Positions 17,358 to 26,913 are shown, counted from the stretch's first letter. The stretch: DNA of 64,000 nucleotides from VXNF01 sp964291305 (GCA_964291305.2 OZ219783.1:1984001-2048000), one strand, 5' to 3'. Notes: generated by a model from the sequence alone, not told the origin. A program made the numbers and translations.

Positions 17358-18149
17358 TCAGGCGAAGAGGTCGGTTTCCTGGGGACCGTTGCGGCGCAAC
17401 CCGGGGCGTACAAACCACTCAGTGCCGAAAGCGGCGGAGAAGTCTCCATGACCCAGGGCAAGAAAGAACGACTCGGGTGAGATCTGGCTGGCGTGCGCGG
17501 CCATCGCCGTCCGCTTCAGTTGGAGCACCTCTCGCACATCCACCGCGTGGGTGATGTCAGCGTCGGCCATGCCGAAGTCCTCGCTCTGGCTGCGCTCGGT
17601 GCGCTCAGCGTCCACCGGGGTGCCAGCACGCTCGGCTGCCTCCAACATCTCTTTGATGTTGTCGCGATTGAGCGTGGCCCAATACACCCGTGGTACCCCA
17701 GCTAGCTCGGCAGCCCTAGTGCCCACCCGATGCACTGCTATGTGGTCGGGGTGCCCGTAACCCCCGTGGGGGTCGTAGATCGTCAGCACATCAGCGCGCT
17801 CGGGGGCCAGAATCCCGACTAGACGCATCGCTGCCTCGTCCAGGTCGGCCTGCCAGAATGATTCCGGGGCATCGTTAGCCGGGGTTCCCGCCATACCCGA
17901 GTCTCGGTAGCCCAAGAACTCCACCCGATGACACCCCAGTAGTGCGGCCGAGGCCCGAGTTTCACGCTCGCGCACCGCTCCTAAGTCCTCGCCTGTAGGC
18001 ACCACCCCGGGCACCTGTTCGCCCTCCTCGCCGCGGGTGGCCAGCACTAGCACCACCCGGTGTCCTGCTGCAACAGCCTTGGCCATGGTGCCACCGGTAG
18101 CGATCGCCTCGTCGTCGGGGTGAGCATGAAAGCAGACCAGGGTTGCCAC
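17358..18149 (-). CDS. PIG-L/LmbE family deacetylase, MshB/Mca-like
   Basis: A 263-residue zinc amidohydrolase starting at a GTG at 18149 (VATLVCFHAHPDDEAIATGG). The metal-binding AHPDDE lies near residues 9-14 and the second ligand in GYGHPDH near 133. LVLATRGEEGE and LGYRDSGM match mycothiol enzymes, either MshB (GlcNAc-Ins deacetylase) or Mca (mycothiol conjugate amidase). The sequence alone does not let me choose. The gene lies just downstream of the PH-SHOCT gene on the same strand. Confidence 0.85.
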   Translation of the reverse strand: MATLVCFHAHPDDEAIATGGTMAKAVAAGHRVVLVLATRGEEGEQVPGVVPTGEDLGAVRERETRASAALLGCHRVEFLGYRDSGMAGTPANDAPESFWQADLDEAAMRLVGILAPERADVLTIYDPHGGYGHPDHIAVHRVGTRAAELAGVPRVYWATLNRDNIKEMLEAAERAGTPVDAERTERSQSEDFGMADADITHAVDVREVLQLKRTAMAAHASQISPESFFLALGHGDFSAAFGTEWFVRPGLRRNGPQETDLFA

Positions 18150-18174
18150 GACGCTCAGGCTACGGAGCGACCGC

Positions 18175-18834
18175 TCAGAGCCGACCCAGCAAGTCGCGCT
18201 TCTTCTCCTGGAACTCCGCCTCGGAGAGAATGCCCAACTCCACCAACTCGTAGAGCTTGCGGATCTGATCGGGGATGTCCAGCGAGGCGCTTGGATCCTC
18301 CTCGCCAGCCGCTGAGATAGCCGACTCACCCCCCAGCGAGATCTGCGCACTCGGATCTTCGGGCTGGCGCAGCAGTTGGTGAACTTCTTCGCGCACTCTG
18401 GCGGGTCGCGGCACGGAGGCGAAGGTGCGCACGTGGTCGTCGATGATCGAGCGGATCTCCAGCTTGCCGACTCCTAGCACACGCTGACCGAAGGTCTGGA
18501 TGACCTCGATCTCCTCTACCAGTTCGAGTTCCAGTTGGATGCCCCGCCAGCGGGGGAAACCCTTCCAGTAGATGATCCGATGGTTGGAGAACAGGTAGTA
18601 CGTGGTGGCCCAGCGGATCAGGCGGATACCTAAAGCCACGGCCGATAAACCCGCCACCGCCCCGATTACCACAATCGCCGGTAGCGGAAAGTCGTCTAAC
18701 CCCACGGTGACCGAAATAACCGCCGCCAGCATTGCCAAGAACACGGTCAGCTGCGCTAACAGGTAAATCCAGTGTGGCCGGGTCTCGATTGCCACCTTCT
18801 CGTCTACCGAGAGCAGCCGGACGGGAAACGGCAC
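18175..18834 (-). CDS. PH-like (bPH2) membrane protein with C-terminal SHOCT domain
   Basis: A 219-residue protein with two membrane helices (about residues 24-46 and 53-75) and then a bacterial PH domain (YYLFSNHRIIYWKGFPR, then GVGKLEIRS). The last 35 residues form a SHOCT motif (IRKLYELVELGILSEAEFQE) of the kind thought to mediate oligomerisation. It is likely a membrane-anchored scaffold or binding protein. Its role is unknown. Confidence 0.82.
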   Translation of the reverse strand: MPFPVRLLSVDEKVAIETRPHWIYLLAQLTVFLAMLAAVISVTVGLDDFPLPAIVVIGAVAGLSAVALGIRLIRWATTYYLFSNHRIIYWKGFPRWRGIQLELELVEEIEVIQTFGQRVLGVGKLEIRSIIDDHVRTFASVPRPARVREEVHQLLRQPEDPSAQISLGGESAISAAGEEDPSASLDIPDQIRKLYELVELGILSEAEFQEKKRDLLGRL

Positions 18835-18892
18835 GCTGTCATCGTACCGAGCAGGCCACTGCCGCTGGGAGAGTGCCGCGGCACCAGCTAGC

Positions 18893-19237
18893 TCAGCCCC
18901 AGCCGAGTTCTTCTAAACGGTCGTCCTCTATGCCGAAGTGGTGGGCCACCTCGTGTATCACAGTTATGCGGACCTGATTAACAATCTCGTCCTCGTCCTT
19001 GGCTAGGGCGCAGATCGCTTGGCGATAGATAAAGATGCGGTCGGGCATGATCATCCCGCTGTAGTGCTCCCGCTCGGTCAGCGGAATGCCTTCATAGAGT
19101 CCCAACAGATTTGGGCACACCGACGAGCGGTCCACCACAGACACCGCAAGGTTGTCAATGGCGGCGCTCAACTCCTCTGGAATCTGGTCCAGCACCTCGG
19201 CCACTAGGGCTTCAAAACGCTCCGGTGACACCTCCAC
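18893..19237 (-). CDS. Minimal zincin-like metallopeptidase family protein
   Basis: A 114-residue protein with the zinc-binding HEVAHHFG at residues 95-102 near the C-terminus, preceded by MIMPDRIFIYRQAI. This is the compact metallopeptidase family widespread in actinobacteria, of unknown substrate. The complete H-E-H set is present, so activity is plausible. Confidence 0.82.
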   Translation of the reverse strand: MEVSPERFEALVAEVLDQIPEELSAAIDNLAVSVVDRSSVCPNLLGLYEGIPLTEREHYSGMIMPDRIFIYRQAICALAKDEDEIVNQVRITVIHEVAHHFGIEDDRLEELGWG

Positions 19238-19299
19238 GGGGCCAAGCTAACCGCCAACGGTGGGCCGGCCCCGGGCGGTTCAAGCGCCGGCGGCGGTGG

Positions 19300-20082
19300 C
19301 TAGACGAGCGCCATGCCACCGTCGATCATCACCACCTGACCAGTCATGTAGTCCGAGTCTGATGACGCCAAGTACAAAGCAGTGCCGGCTATGTCTTCAG
19401 TCGTGGCGGCGCGGCCTCGCAGGATCCCAGCAGAGAACTCCTCAATGGCTTGACCGGGGCGCTCCGAGGCACCGATCTCCATGAGATCCTGATCCAGCTT
19501 CTCCCACAGCGGTGTGTCAACCACGCCGGGAGCGAACGCGTTGACAGTGATGTCATGAGCCGCTAAGCCCCTGGCCGCAGCCTGAGTTAAGGCGATGACG
19601 GCAAACTTGGAGGCGCAATAGGGGGCGAAAGTGGGGAAAGCCTGGCGGCCCGTTATCGAAGCTGTGTTGATGATCTTGCCGCCGGATCGGTTAGCGATCA
19701 TCCTTTTGGCGGCCTCTTGCGTGCCCAGTAGCACCCCCCAGCCGTTGACAGCCATGATGGCTTCCCAGTTCTCCCGGGTTACCTCTAGCAGGTTCATCGG
19801 ACGGTTGAACCCGGCGTTGTTGAACACGACATCGAGGCTGCCGAAAGCCTCGAGGGTGGCATCCATAACAGCGCTCACCTGGGCACGGTCGGCAACATCG
19901 GTGGCCGCGGCGATCGCCCGCCCACCTGCGGCAACGATCTGGCTAGCCGCCTCTGCCGCTCCCGCACCGTTGAGATCGGCGATCATCACCGATGCCCCCT
20001 CGGCGGCCAGGCGCAGGGCGATTCCTTTGCCGATTCCCTGGGCGCTGCCGGTGACTACAACCGACTTACCTTCCATTCGCAT
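19300..20082 (-). CDS. Short-chain dehydrogenase/reductase
   Basis: A 260-residue classical SDR: nucleotide motif TGSAQGIGKG (residues 11-20), NNAG at 88-91, catalytic S142, Y155 and K159 (YCASK), and the C-terminal GQVVMIDGG. It resembles butanediol/sorbitol-type dehydrogenases, but the substrate is unknown. The ATG at 20082 is preceded by GAGGTG. It is the last gene of the long leftward catabolic run starting at 30349. Confidence 0.9.
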   Translation of the reverse strand: MRMEGKSVVVTGSAQGIGKGIALRLAAEGASVMIADLNGAGAAEAASQIVAAGGRAIAAATDVADRAQVSAVMDATLEAFGSLDVVFNNAGFNRPMNLLEVTRENWEAIMAVNGWGVLLGTQEAAKRMIANRSGGKIINTASITGRQAFPTFAPYCASKFAVIALTQAAARGLAAHDITVNAFAPGVVDTPLWEKLDQDLMEIGASERPGQAIEEFSAGILRGRAATTEDIAGTALYLASSDSDYMTGQVVMIDGGMALV

Positions 20083-20113
20083 ATTTCACCTCGCTGGGTT
20101 GAGCATTGACAGT

Positions 20114-20143
20114 TATCTTCCCGTATCTTCCCGTATCTTCCCG
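20114..20143. repeat. Three tandem copies of a 10-bp unit
   Basis: TATCTTCCCG occurs three times in a row without mismatch in the gap between the SDR and flavin monooxygenase genes. No gene lies within it. Replication slippage is the simplest explanation. Confidence 0.9.
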
Positions 20144-20173
20144 GCGCTGGCCTGGCAGTTGCGCGTGTTCTGG

Positions 20174-21256
20174 CTAGCCACCGGTTGAGGTCTGGGATCT
20201 CGCGAAATGAGGAAGCACCTCGCTGGCCATGAGTTCCAGCGAGCGGTTACTCAACTCAATGTCCATTCCCGGCGGGCGAGCCCAGAAGATGACCCGGTCG
20301 AAGGCGCGGTCACGCTGACGGTCCTCAATAGCCTCTATAACCATCTCGGGAGTGCCGACCACATGAAACGAGCGGGATAGGTCATCTGGCGTCTTGACCG
20401 AATCGTCTACCTGGATGAGATCGCCAGCTTCGGCAAACCAGCGCTGGTAGCACATATAAACGTAGAAGAAGTGATCCTTCACCTGTTCCCAGCCGCGTTC
20501 GGGATCGTCGCAGGCGTACACCACGAGGTTGGTGGCAATGTGGCCCGCCTCGTGGCCGGCCCGGGCCAACTCCTGCTGGTAAATGCTGTAGACCTCGGTG
20601 GGCGAACCTCCATCGGGCATGAAGTGGCAGCCGTAGCGGCCCGCCCGACGGGCTGCCGCCGGCGTGGAGCCACCCACCCACAGCGGTGGATGAGGCTGCT
20701 GCAAAGGGCGGGGCTCTACGGCTACGTCCTCGAAGGAAAAGTGTCGCCCCTGGTAGCTCGCGCGGCCGGTCGTCCAAGCCTGCTGCAGCAGCTCGATGGT
20801 CTCGTCGGTACGCCGGCCACGCTGCCGCCGGGGAATGCCCATGGCCTCGAATTCGCTGATCCGATAGCCGGGAGCCAAACCCAAGTCCAGGCGTCCCTGG
20901 GAGAGGATGTCCACCACCGCGGCCTCCTCAGCCAGCCGCAGCGGGTGATACAAAGGTGCCAGCAGGACAGCGGTGCCCAGGCGCATCCGCTGGGTTCGCA
21001 TGGCTAAAGCAGCCAGCATCGGCATCATCGCCGGTAGGTAGCCCTCTTCGGTGAAGTGATGCTCAGAAAGCCAGGCCGTCGTGAAACCCAGGCTGTCAGC
21101 CCAGGTGATCTGCTCGAGGGTCTCGGCGTAAAGGCTCGCCGGTTCGCGCCGCCACTGCGGCGGGTTACGGAAGTCGTACCAGACATCAAAAGACACTGCC
21201 GGGCCACCCGGCTCTGAAGAACAGCCCACAAGCCCTGAAGGACTAGAAGAACTCAT
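20174..21256 (-). CDS. LLM class flavin-dependent oxidoreductase (luciferase-like monooxygenase)
   Basis: A 360-residue TIM-barrel flavin monooxygenase. WLSEHHFTEEGYLP (about residues 63-76), GTAVLLAPLYHPLRLAEEAA and LDLGLAPGYR are bacterial-luciferase family motifs. A separate flavin reductase is not seen nearby. The first 20 residues (Ser/Gly-rich) are atypical, and a GTG at 21196 (VSFDVWYDFRNP) may be the true start. It is five bases downstream of the zinc dehydrogenase gene, so the two are surely cotranscribed. The substrate is unknown. Confidence 0.88.
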   Translation of the reverse strand: MSSSSPSGLVGCSSEPGGPAVSFDVWYDFRNPPQWRREPASLYAETLEQITWADSLGFTTAWLSEHHFTEEGYLPAMMPMLAALAMRTQRMRLGTAVLLAPLYHPLRLAEEAAVVDILSQGRLDLGLAPGYRISEFEAMGIPRRQRGRRTDETIELLQQAWTTGRASYQGRHFSFEDVAVEPRPLQQPHPPLWVGGSTPAAARRAGRYGCHFMPDGGSPTEVYSIYQQELARAGHEAGHIATNLVVYACDDPERGWEQVKDHFFYVYMCYQRWFAEAGDLIQVDDSVKTPDDLSRSFHVVGTPEMVIEAIEDRQRDRAFDRVIFWARPPGMDIELSNRSLELMASEVLPHFARSQTSTGG

Positions 21257-21260
21257 AGTT

Positions 21261-22322
21261 TCAGGCTCCCGTACCGATCAGGATCTTGGCATCCCCGCCG
21301 GACGGGTCGATTAGCCGCTCGAATCCCTCCACGGTGTCCTCAATAGCCAAGGTGGCCGTCACGGCGGACAAGCCACGCACTCGGTCGGTGGCTAGCAGCG
21401 AGATGATGCGAGGCCAGTCCCGTACCGGATAACACCAAGTACCGGCGATAGTGATCTCTCGCAAAGCCACTTCGAAGGCGTCGATCGGCGCCGGTGCGGT
21501 GTGTAATCCGGTCTGGACAACCGTCCCGCAAGCGCGCACTGCGGCAATACAGTCCGCCAGCCCGGCAGCTTTGCCGGAGCACTCCACGGCAGCATCGGCT
21601 CCGAGATTCCCAGTAAGCCTCCGCACTTCTTCGACCACGTCACTTTCGCTGGGATCCAGCACTGCGCTCACGTCGAGGCTCTCAGCTACCTGTCGTCGCA
21701 GCGGGTTGGGATCAGAGACAATCACCGTGGTTGCCCCCCGAGCCAGGGCGTATTCGCTGGCGAGCAAGCCGATAGGACCAGCACCAGCAACTAGCACAGA
21801 CTGGCCCGGTCCGATACCCGCCCGATCCACGCCCCTAGCTGCCACCGCTAAGGGCTCCACCAGCGCTCCCTGGCGAGAATCCACCTCTTCGGGTAGCCGA
21901 CTTACCTGCGATGCAGCCACAACTGCGAACTCCGCAAGACCGCCCCATGCGTAACTCAGCCCAGTGCAGGCCATTGAGCTACACATTTGATTCTGTGCCG
22001 CCACGCACCAGTGACAAGACCCGCAGGTCACCAAGGGCATTATCGACACCCGATCACCGCGCAGGAGTCCAGTAACACCTGCCCCCAACTCCAGAATCTC
22101 AGCACTGAACTCGTGGCCGAGGATCTGCGGGAGGGTGGCCCCTGTAAGAGCGTGAGGCTCCGGGCAGGTCACGATTGGCCCGTCGGTGTACTCGTGCACA
22201 TCGGTTCCGCAAATCCCGCACCACAGCGGTGCTACTAGCACCTCGCCGGGCCCAGGCGCCGCAGGGTCGGCAACCTGCTCGACGCGGATGTCCCCCCGCC
22301 CGTGATAGACGGCGGCCTTCAC
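21261..22322 (-). CDS. Zinc-dependent alcohol dehydrogenase, 2,3-butanediol dehydrogenase-like
   Basis: A 353-residue medium-chain dehydrogenase. The catalytic zinc ligands are in WCGICGTD and GHEF, and the structural zinc site CGSCHWCVAAQNQMC is complete. The Rossmann motif is AGAGPIGLLASEYA. The HEY segment after GTD and the proton-relay region resemble (R,R)-butanediol dehydrogenases. It lies 18 bases after the M24-fold gene in the same run. It probably oxidises a secondary alcohol intermediate of the pathway; this is inference. Confidence 0.9.
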   Translation of the reverse strand: MKAAVYHGRGDIRVEQVADPAAPGPGEVLVAPLWCGICGTDVHEYTDGPIVTCPEPHALTGATLPQILGHEFSAEILELGAGVTGLLRGDRVSIMPLVTCGSCHWCVAAQNQMCSSMACTGLSYAWGGLAEFAVVAASQVSRLPEEVDSRQGALVEPLAVAARGVDRAGIGPGQSVLVAGAGPIGLLASEYALARGATTVIVSDPNPLRRQVAESLDVSAVLDPSESDVVEEVRRLTGNLGADAAVECSGKAAGLADCIAAVRACGTVVQTGLHTAPAPIDAFEVALREITIAGTWCYPVRDWPRIISLLATDRVRGLSAVTATLAIEDTVEGFERLIDPSGGDAKILIGTGA

Positions 22323-22340
22323 GCCTCAGCCTCCGAGGTT

Positions 22341-23696
22341 CTAGGTCCCAGTGCCAGCGGCCGTGTTTAGGTGGGACTGCGTTTCCCGCAGCGTCGGTAG
22401 CGGCCCGCTCATCGTCCAGTAGCGAGTCCCGCAAACCAAGAGCTCTTCGGCGGGGAAACGAGTGATCACCTCACAGCCATCGGCTGTCACTACCACTTCC
22501 TCCTCAATGCGGGCAGCCGACCAGCCATCGGAGGCCGGCCAGTAGGTCTCCAAGGCAAAGACCATGCCCTCCTCCAACACCTCGGGATGATCGAAGGAGA
22601 TGAGACGGCTGAAGATGGGTCGCTCCCAGATGGCCAGGCCTACCCCATGGCCGTATTGCAAAGCAAAGGCCGCCATCTCATCGGCGAACCCAAACTCCTC
22701 GGCCTTCGGCCAAAGGGCGCAAACATCGGCAGTGGTTACACCCGGACGCACTATGGCAATCGCGCGATCCATGTACTCCCGGCAGATCTTGTAGGCGTCT
22801 CGCTGAGCTGGCGAGGCGCTGCCCACCGCGAAGGTGCGGTAGTAGCAGGTTCGGTAGCCGTTGTAGCTGTGCAGAATGTCGAAAAATGCCGGATCGCCAG
22901 GCCGCACTATCCGGTCGCTATAGACATGGGGGTGAGGCGAACAACGCTCCCCGGAGATGGCGTTTACCCCCTCCACGAACTCTGATCCCAGATCCAGCAG
23001 CACTTTGTTGACCAACCCAACGCATTCGTTCTCACGAACGCCGGGGCGCAGGAACTGATACAGCTGCTCATAGGCGGCGTCGACCATGGAGCAGGCGTGA
23101 GTCAACAGCAAGATCTCATCAGCGGTCTTGATGCGTCGGGCCTCTAAGAACGCTTGCTGGCCGTCCACCACGCGGATACCACGCGCCCCCAGTGCTTCCA
23201 GCACCGGCATCTCGGCGATGTCAATTCCCAGGGGCTCGTTCTGCAGCCCGTGGGCGGCTAGCACTTCGTAGATCTTTCCAGCCAGGTCGTCGGCCAGCCC
23301 CGCAGCGGGTGGGATGGCTCCACGCAAGGTGGACAGTCCCGGGCGCGACCCATGGGTGCGGTGACAAGAGTCGTCTGGCGTGCCAGCGTGGGCGGTGGAG
23401 TAGTCCAGCCAAGGGTTGTACAACTGGTGGTGCCGGGCTGCCGAGCCAAAGTCCCAGACAATCGGCTCGGAGCCACGTGGCAGCAGGGAGAACCGCACAA
23501 ACTTGTCGATCCCCCAGGTGCCGACGTGGGTGGAGGTCATGTAGCGGATGTTGTTGTAGTCGAAGGCCAACAGCGAGCCGCACTCCGAGGCCTCCAGCAC
23601 CCCCTTCAGTCGCGCCAGGCGCTGGCGGCGCAGCCGATCCATGTCGATGCGCTGCTCCCAATCGACAGTGTTTGGTCCGAAAGTAGGTATGCCCAT
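22341..23696 (-). CDS. M24-fold (creatinase/aminopeptidase P/DddP-like) protein with an altered metal site
   Basis: A 451-residue two-domain pita-bread protein: an N-terminal creatinase-like domain (about 20-190; LLAFDYNNIRYMTS) and a C-terminal catalytic domain. Of the five usual metal ligands I see D273, H350 (QYGHGVGLA), E383 and E398, but the position of the second aspartate (spacing +11) is C284 in GYRTCYYRTF. Members of this fold include prolidases, creatinase and the DMSP lyase DddP; the N-terminal domain style is closest to the DddP/creatinase side. Dinuclear peptidase activity is therefore doubtful. It lies in the catabolic run between VOC and zinc dehydrogenase genes. Confidence 0.82.
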   Translation of the reverse strand: MGIPTFGPNTVDWEQRIDMDRLRRQRLARLKGVLEASECGSLLAFDYNNIRYMTSTHVGTWGIDKFVRFSLLPRGSEPIVWDFGSAARHHQLYNPWLDYSTAHAGTPDDSCHRTHGSRPGLSTLRGAIPPAAGLADDLAGKIYEVLAAHGLQNEPLGIDIAEMPVLEALGARGIRVVDGQQAFLEARRIKTADEILLLTHACSMVDAAYEQLYQFLRPGVRENECVGLVNKVLLDLGSEFVEGVNAISGERCSPHPHVYSDRIVRPGDPAFFDILHSYNGYRTCYYRTFAVGSASPAQRDAYKICREYMDRAIAIVRPGVTTADVCALWPKAEEFGFADEMAAFALQYGHGVGLAIWERPIFSRLISFDHPEVLEEGMVFALETYWPASDGWSAARIEEEVVVTADGCEVITRFPAEELLVCGTRYWTMSGPLPTLRETQSHLNTAAGTGT

Positions 23697-23781
23697 TTCT
23701 GCTCCTTTAGCTCTAGCTCAAGCGATCCCTAAAACGCGCCATCCGCCGCGCAAGCTGTGGCGTCGAGCGGCCAGTTCTGCT

Positions 23782-24330
23782 TCAACCCAGCGTGACCCCC
23801 ACATCCAGGCGGGAAGGCCGGGTGCGCAGGTACTCCTCCCAGGCAGCTTGGCGCTCTTCTTTTAGGTAGTAAGCCACCTGTACGAGTTCCAGGGCTAGGC
23901 CATCAGGGTCACTGAAGTAGCACCAGCGCCAACCCGCCAACGGACCCTCGTCCACGACGTTCACGTCGGAGTAGAACTCCACGCCCTTGGACTCCAACTC
24001 GGCCTTGGTAGCCCAGATGTCATCAACCTCGAAACAGACATGTGCCGCGCCCATGTAGTTGTTGGGAACCGGAGCATCGCTGTGCTCGGGCCGGTTGCCG
24101 TACTCGATCAACTCCAGCGTGGTGTGTTCTCCCACCCAAAGGCTGACTTGCCGCAGCGTGGCGCCCGCCACGTTGACCCCCTGCTCCAAATGCGGCCCTG
24201 AGAACCAGGGCGTGGGCTCGTTGGCAAACGACAGGCCCAGCAGGTCGTGGTAGAAATAAATTGATCGGTCCAAGTCCCGCACTACAAGCCCGGTGTGGTG
24301 GACGGCTTTTAGTTGGATGGCGTGTTGCAT
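23782..24330 (-). CDS. VOC (glyoxalase/dioxygenase) family protein
   Basis: A 182-residue vicinal-oxygen-chelate protein with two beta-alpha-beta-beta-beta modules. Likely metal ligands are H12 (VHHTGLVVRDLDRS), the H in AAHVCFEVDD (near residue 96) and the E in GLALELVQ (near 150). The substrate is not predictable. It is the first gene after the ABC ATPase-permease fusion in the leftward run. Confidence 0.87.
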   Translation of the reverse strand: MQHAIQLKAVHHTGLVVRDLDRSIYFYHDLLGLSFANEPTPWFSGPHLEQGVNVAGATLRQVSLWVGEHTTLELIEYGNRPEHSDAPVPNNYMGAAHVCFEVDDIWATKAELESKGVEFYSDVNVVDEGPLAGWRWCYFSDPDGLALELVQVAYYLKEERQAAWEEYLRTRPSRLDVGVTLG

Positions 24331-24342
24331 AGCAACTCCTTA

Positions 24343-24366
24343 TCTGTTGGGAATTTCTGTTGGGAA
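24343..24366. repeat. 13-bp-period tandem duplication upstream of the VOC gene
   Basis: TCTGTTGGGAA occurs at 24343-24353 and again at 24356-24366 in the gap between the VOC and ABC genes. Confidence 0.8.
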
Positions 24367-24399
24367 CCGACGGTTACGGCCGTGTTGCGGCGCGGCCAT

Positions 24400-26913
24400 T
24401 CACGCGGCTACCTGCCGACGGCGGATCTGGCTGTAGACGACTGCCGCGGCAACAATCAGCAGACCTTGGAAGAGGAGTTCCCAAGTCTGTGTGAGGCCCA
24501 GCAGAGCAGCCCCGTTGAGTACCTGGATCATGAGACCGGCACCAAAGAGCGTGCCGATGAAACTGCCACGCCCTCCAAGCAGGCTGGTACCACCCAACAC
24601 CACCGCGGCAATAGAGTTGATGGTGTAACCCTCGCCCTGAGCAGGGTCGCCGATGCCCAACTGAGCCAGCAGCATGATCGCGCCAAGGAACACGAAGAAC
24701 GAAGCGATTACATAGCCGCCCAGCACCGTGGAGGTAACAGATACGCCCACCTTGCGGGCCGACTCCTCGTGCGAACCCACCGCCCGCAGCCGCAGCCCCC
24801 AGCCGCTGCGCCGCAGGGCGTGCTCCATCCCCAGGCCCAGCAAAACGAAACCAATAAAGGCCAGCGGCACGGGGCCCACCTTCGCGGTGATGGTAGTACT
24901 CAAGTCCCTTGAGATGAGACCACCAGGTACATCCCGGAGCACGAAGCTCATCCCCTGCAAACCGATGAACGTAGCCAGCGTGGCCGCCACAGGCGTGAAG
25001 CGCAGGAACCTGATAAGCGCTCCGTTGATGAGCCCCAGCGCCACCGCCGCCAGGGCCATTAGCAAGAAACCCAGGAAAAACTCGCCGCCAGAGTTGTCGT
25101 CAGTAAGGAAAAACGAGCCCACGACAACCAGAAAGCCCGAGAGCGGCCCCACAGACAAGTCAATTCCGGCCAGCAGCAACGCGATCGTCTGGCCTAAGGC
25201 AATGAGCCCCAGTGCCGTAATCAACAGCAACACCGACGTGATGTTGAAGTCCGAGAGGAGCCGGTCGTTGCGGGAATATATATAAGCACCGAGACCCACC
25301 ATGACCGTCACGAGCACGGCCACCGGGGCGTAGTCGCCGCGGATGAAGCGACTAGTGGCGGTGGAGATGGGGCGTCCGCTGGGGGCATCTGAGGAGTGCC
25401 GGGTTCCCGCGGCACGCATCGCCGCATTAATCATGGCCTCTTCGGTTACGTCGTCACCGGTGAGTTCGGCCACGCAAGAGCCGCGGGACATCACCAACAC
25501 GCGATCACAAAGGCCCTCGAGTTCCAGAAAGTCCGACGAGGCCACAATCACCGGAACGCCGCCGGCTGAGACATCGCGCAAAATCCGGTAAATCTCCGAG
25601 CGGGCACCCACATCTACGCCTTGCGTGGGTTCATCAGCTAGCAGGATCTGTGGTTCAGAGAGAAGGGCGCGCGCCACCAGAACCTTTTGCTGATTGCCGC
25701 CGGAAAGGGTGGTCACTTGTGCCTCTATGTCCGGAGCACGGGTGTTGAGTTCAGCTAAAGACCGCTTAGTTGTGCTGCGCTCGACCTGTCGGTCCACGAT
25801 GAAGTGGCGCCGTAGCCGCTGCAGCGCCGTGACAACGGTGTTCTCTCGCACAGTCAGGCTGGAGAGCAAACCCTCGCCATGGCGGTCAGGCGTCATGTAG
25901 GCGGCATTGGCGCGCAGCGACTTGGGAGTGTGAGAGATGCCGCCCACCTCGACTTGCCCGCTGAAGCGGTCCAAGCCACTAAGGGCTCTGAGTAGTTCGC
26001 TCTGACCGTTCCCGGCCACGCCGGCGATACCTACGATCTCGCCGCGCCGAGCTGACAAATCGATGTTGTGGAACCCTTGACCCCCCAACCCACGCACTAC
26101 CAGTAGCGGCTCGTCGCTGAGACGCTCGGCCGCCAGTTTTGCCGGGAAGGCCGACTCTAGGCGCCGGCCGATGATCAGGCGCAGCAACTCGTCGTCGCTG
26201 ATGGCGCTGACCGCGCTGGTGCCTCTGCCTCGGCCATCCCGCAGCACCGTGACCCGGTCGGCCACTAGGCGAACCTCCGCCAGACGGTGCGTGATGTAGA
26301 TGACCGCCGAGCCGGCCGCCGCTACTCGGCGCACCCGGTCGAAGAGCATGTCTACCGCTTCCTGGTCTAGCGGCGCTGTGGGCTCGTCCAGGATTAGCAG
26401 TCGCGGCTGAACCACTAGTGCTTTGGCCAATTCCAGCAGGTGTTTCTGCGCCACGGTGAGCGCGTCCACGCGATCCTCAAGATGTGGGGTAAAGCCGACA
26501 TCGTCGAGCATGGCGCGCATGGTGGCTCGGACTCCGCCCTGCCCGTTCAGAAAGCGGGCTGGCACGCCCACAGCGATGTTCTCCGCCACCGTCATGTCCG
26601 GTAGCAGGGCCGGGTGCTGGTGCACGATGGCAATACCCAACTCTGCCGCGGTTGCTGGCGTTAGCCCCTCGACCGATTCGCCGCCAAAGCGCATCGTCCC
26701 CTCGTCGGGTTGCAACGTGCCCGAGGCGATGTTCATGAGCGTTGACTTGCCCGCTCCGTTTTCGCCCAGCAGCGCGTGCACCTCGCCGCCCAGCACGGTC
26801 AAGGACACGTCTACCAGTGCTTGGACACCGGCGAAGTGCTTGTACATGCCTGCCATCTCCAGCAACGGCATGCTGTGTGCTGTGGCGTCAGTGGCGCTTT
26901 CGACAGGGGTCAT
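24400..26913 (-). CDS. Ribose-type ABC transporter: ATPase-ATPase-permease fusion
   Basis: An 837-residue fusion. The first 510 residues are an RbsA/MglA-type double ATPase: the first Walker A is GENGAGKS (50-57), followed by LLILDEPTAPLD; the second domain has the degenerate P-loop AGVAGNGQSELL that is usual in RbsA, and LSGGNQQKVLVARALL. From about residue 530 to 837 follows a complete RbsC-type permease with about eight hydrophobic helices and the EAA-like VLGGTSLLGGRGSF. Normally these are separate proteins. With the separate permease at 28278-29309 the membrane part would be a heterodimer. No stop or frameshift lies between the parts. Confidence 0.92.
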   Translation of the reverse strand: MTPVESATDATAHSMPLLEMAGMYKHFAGVQALVDVSLTVLGGEVHALLGENGAGKSTLMNIASGTLQPDEGTMRFGGESVEGLTPATAAELGIAIVHQHPALLPDMTVAENIAVGVPARFLNGQGGVRATMRAMLDDVGFTPHLEDRVDALTVAQKHLLELAKALVVQPRLLILDEPTAPLDQEAVDMLFDRVRRVAAAGSAVIYITHRLAEVRLVADRVTVLRDGRGRGTSAVSAISDDELLRLIIGRRLESAFPAKLAAERLSDEPLLVVRGLGGQGFHNIDLSARRGEIVGIAGVAGNGQSELLRALSGLDRFSGQVEVGGISHTPKSLRANAAYMTPDRHGEGLLSSLTVRENTVVTALQRLRRHFIVDRQVERSTTKRSLAELNTRAPDIEAQVTTLSGGNQQKVLVARALLSEPQILLADEPTQGVDVGARSEIYRILRDVSAGGVPVIVASSDFLELEGLCDRVLVMSRGSCVAELTGDDVTEEAMINAAMRAAGTRHSSDAPSGRPISTATSRFIRGDYAPVAVLVTVMVGLGAYIYSRNDRLLSDFNITSVLLLITALGLIALGQTIALLLAGIDLSVGPLSGFLVVVGSFFLTDDNSGGEFFLGFLLMALAAVALGLINGALIRFLRFTPVAATLATFIGLQGMSFVLRDVPGGLISRDLSTTITAKVGPVPLAFIGFVLLGLGMEHALRRSGWGLRLRAVGSHEESARKVGVSVTSTVLGGYVIASFFVFLGAIMLLAQLGIGDPAQGEGYTINSIAAVVLGGTSLLGGRGSFIGTLFGAGLMIQVLNGAALLGLTQTWELLFQGLLIVAAAVVYSQIRRRQVAA

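Noticed and set aside
18150..18350. Longer MshB/Mca-like start at 18350
   Set aside because: The added residues are Arg/Ser-rich antisense-like sequence overlapping the PH-SHOCT gene; GTG 18149 precedes the conserved start.
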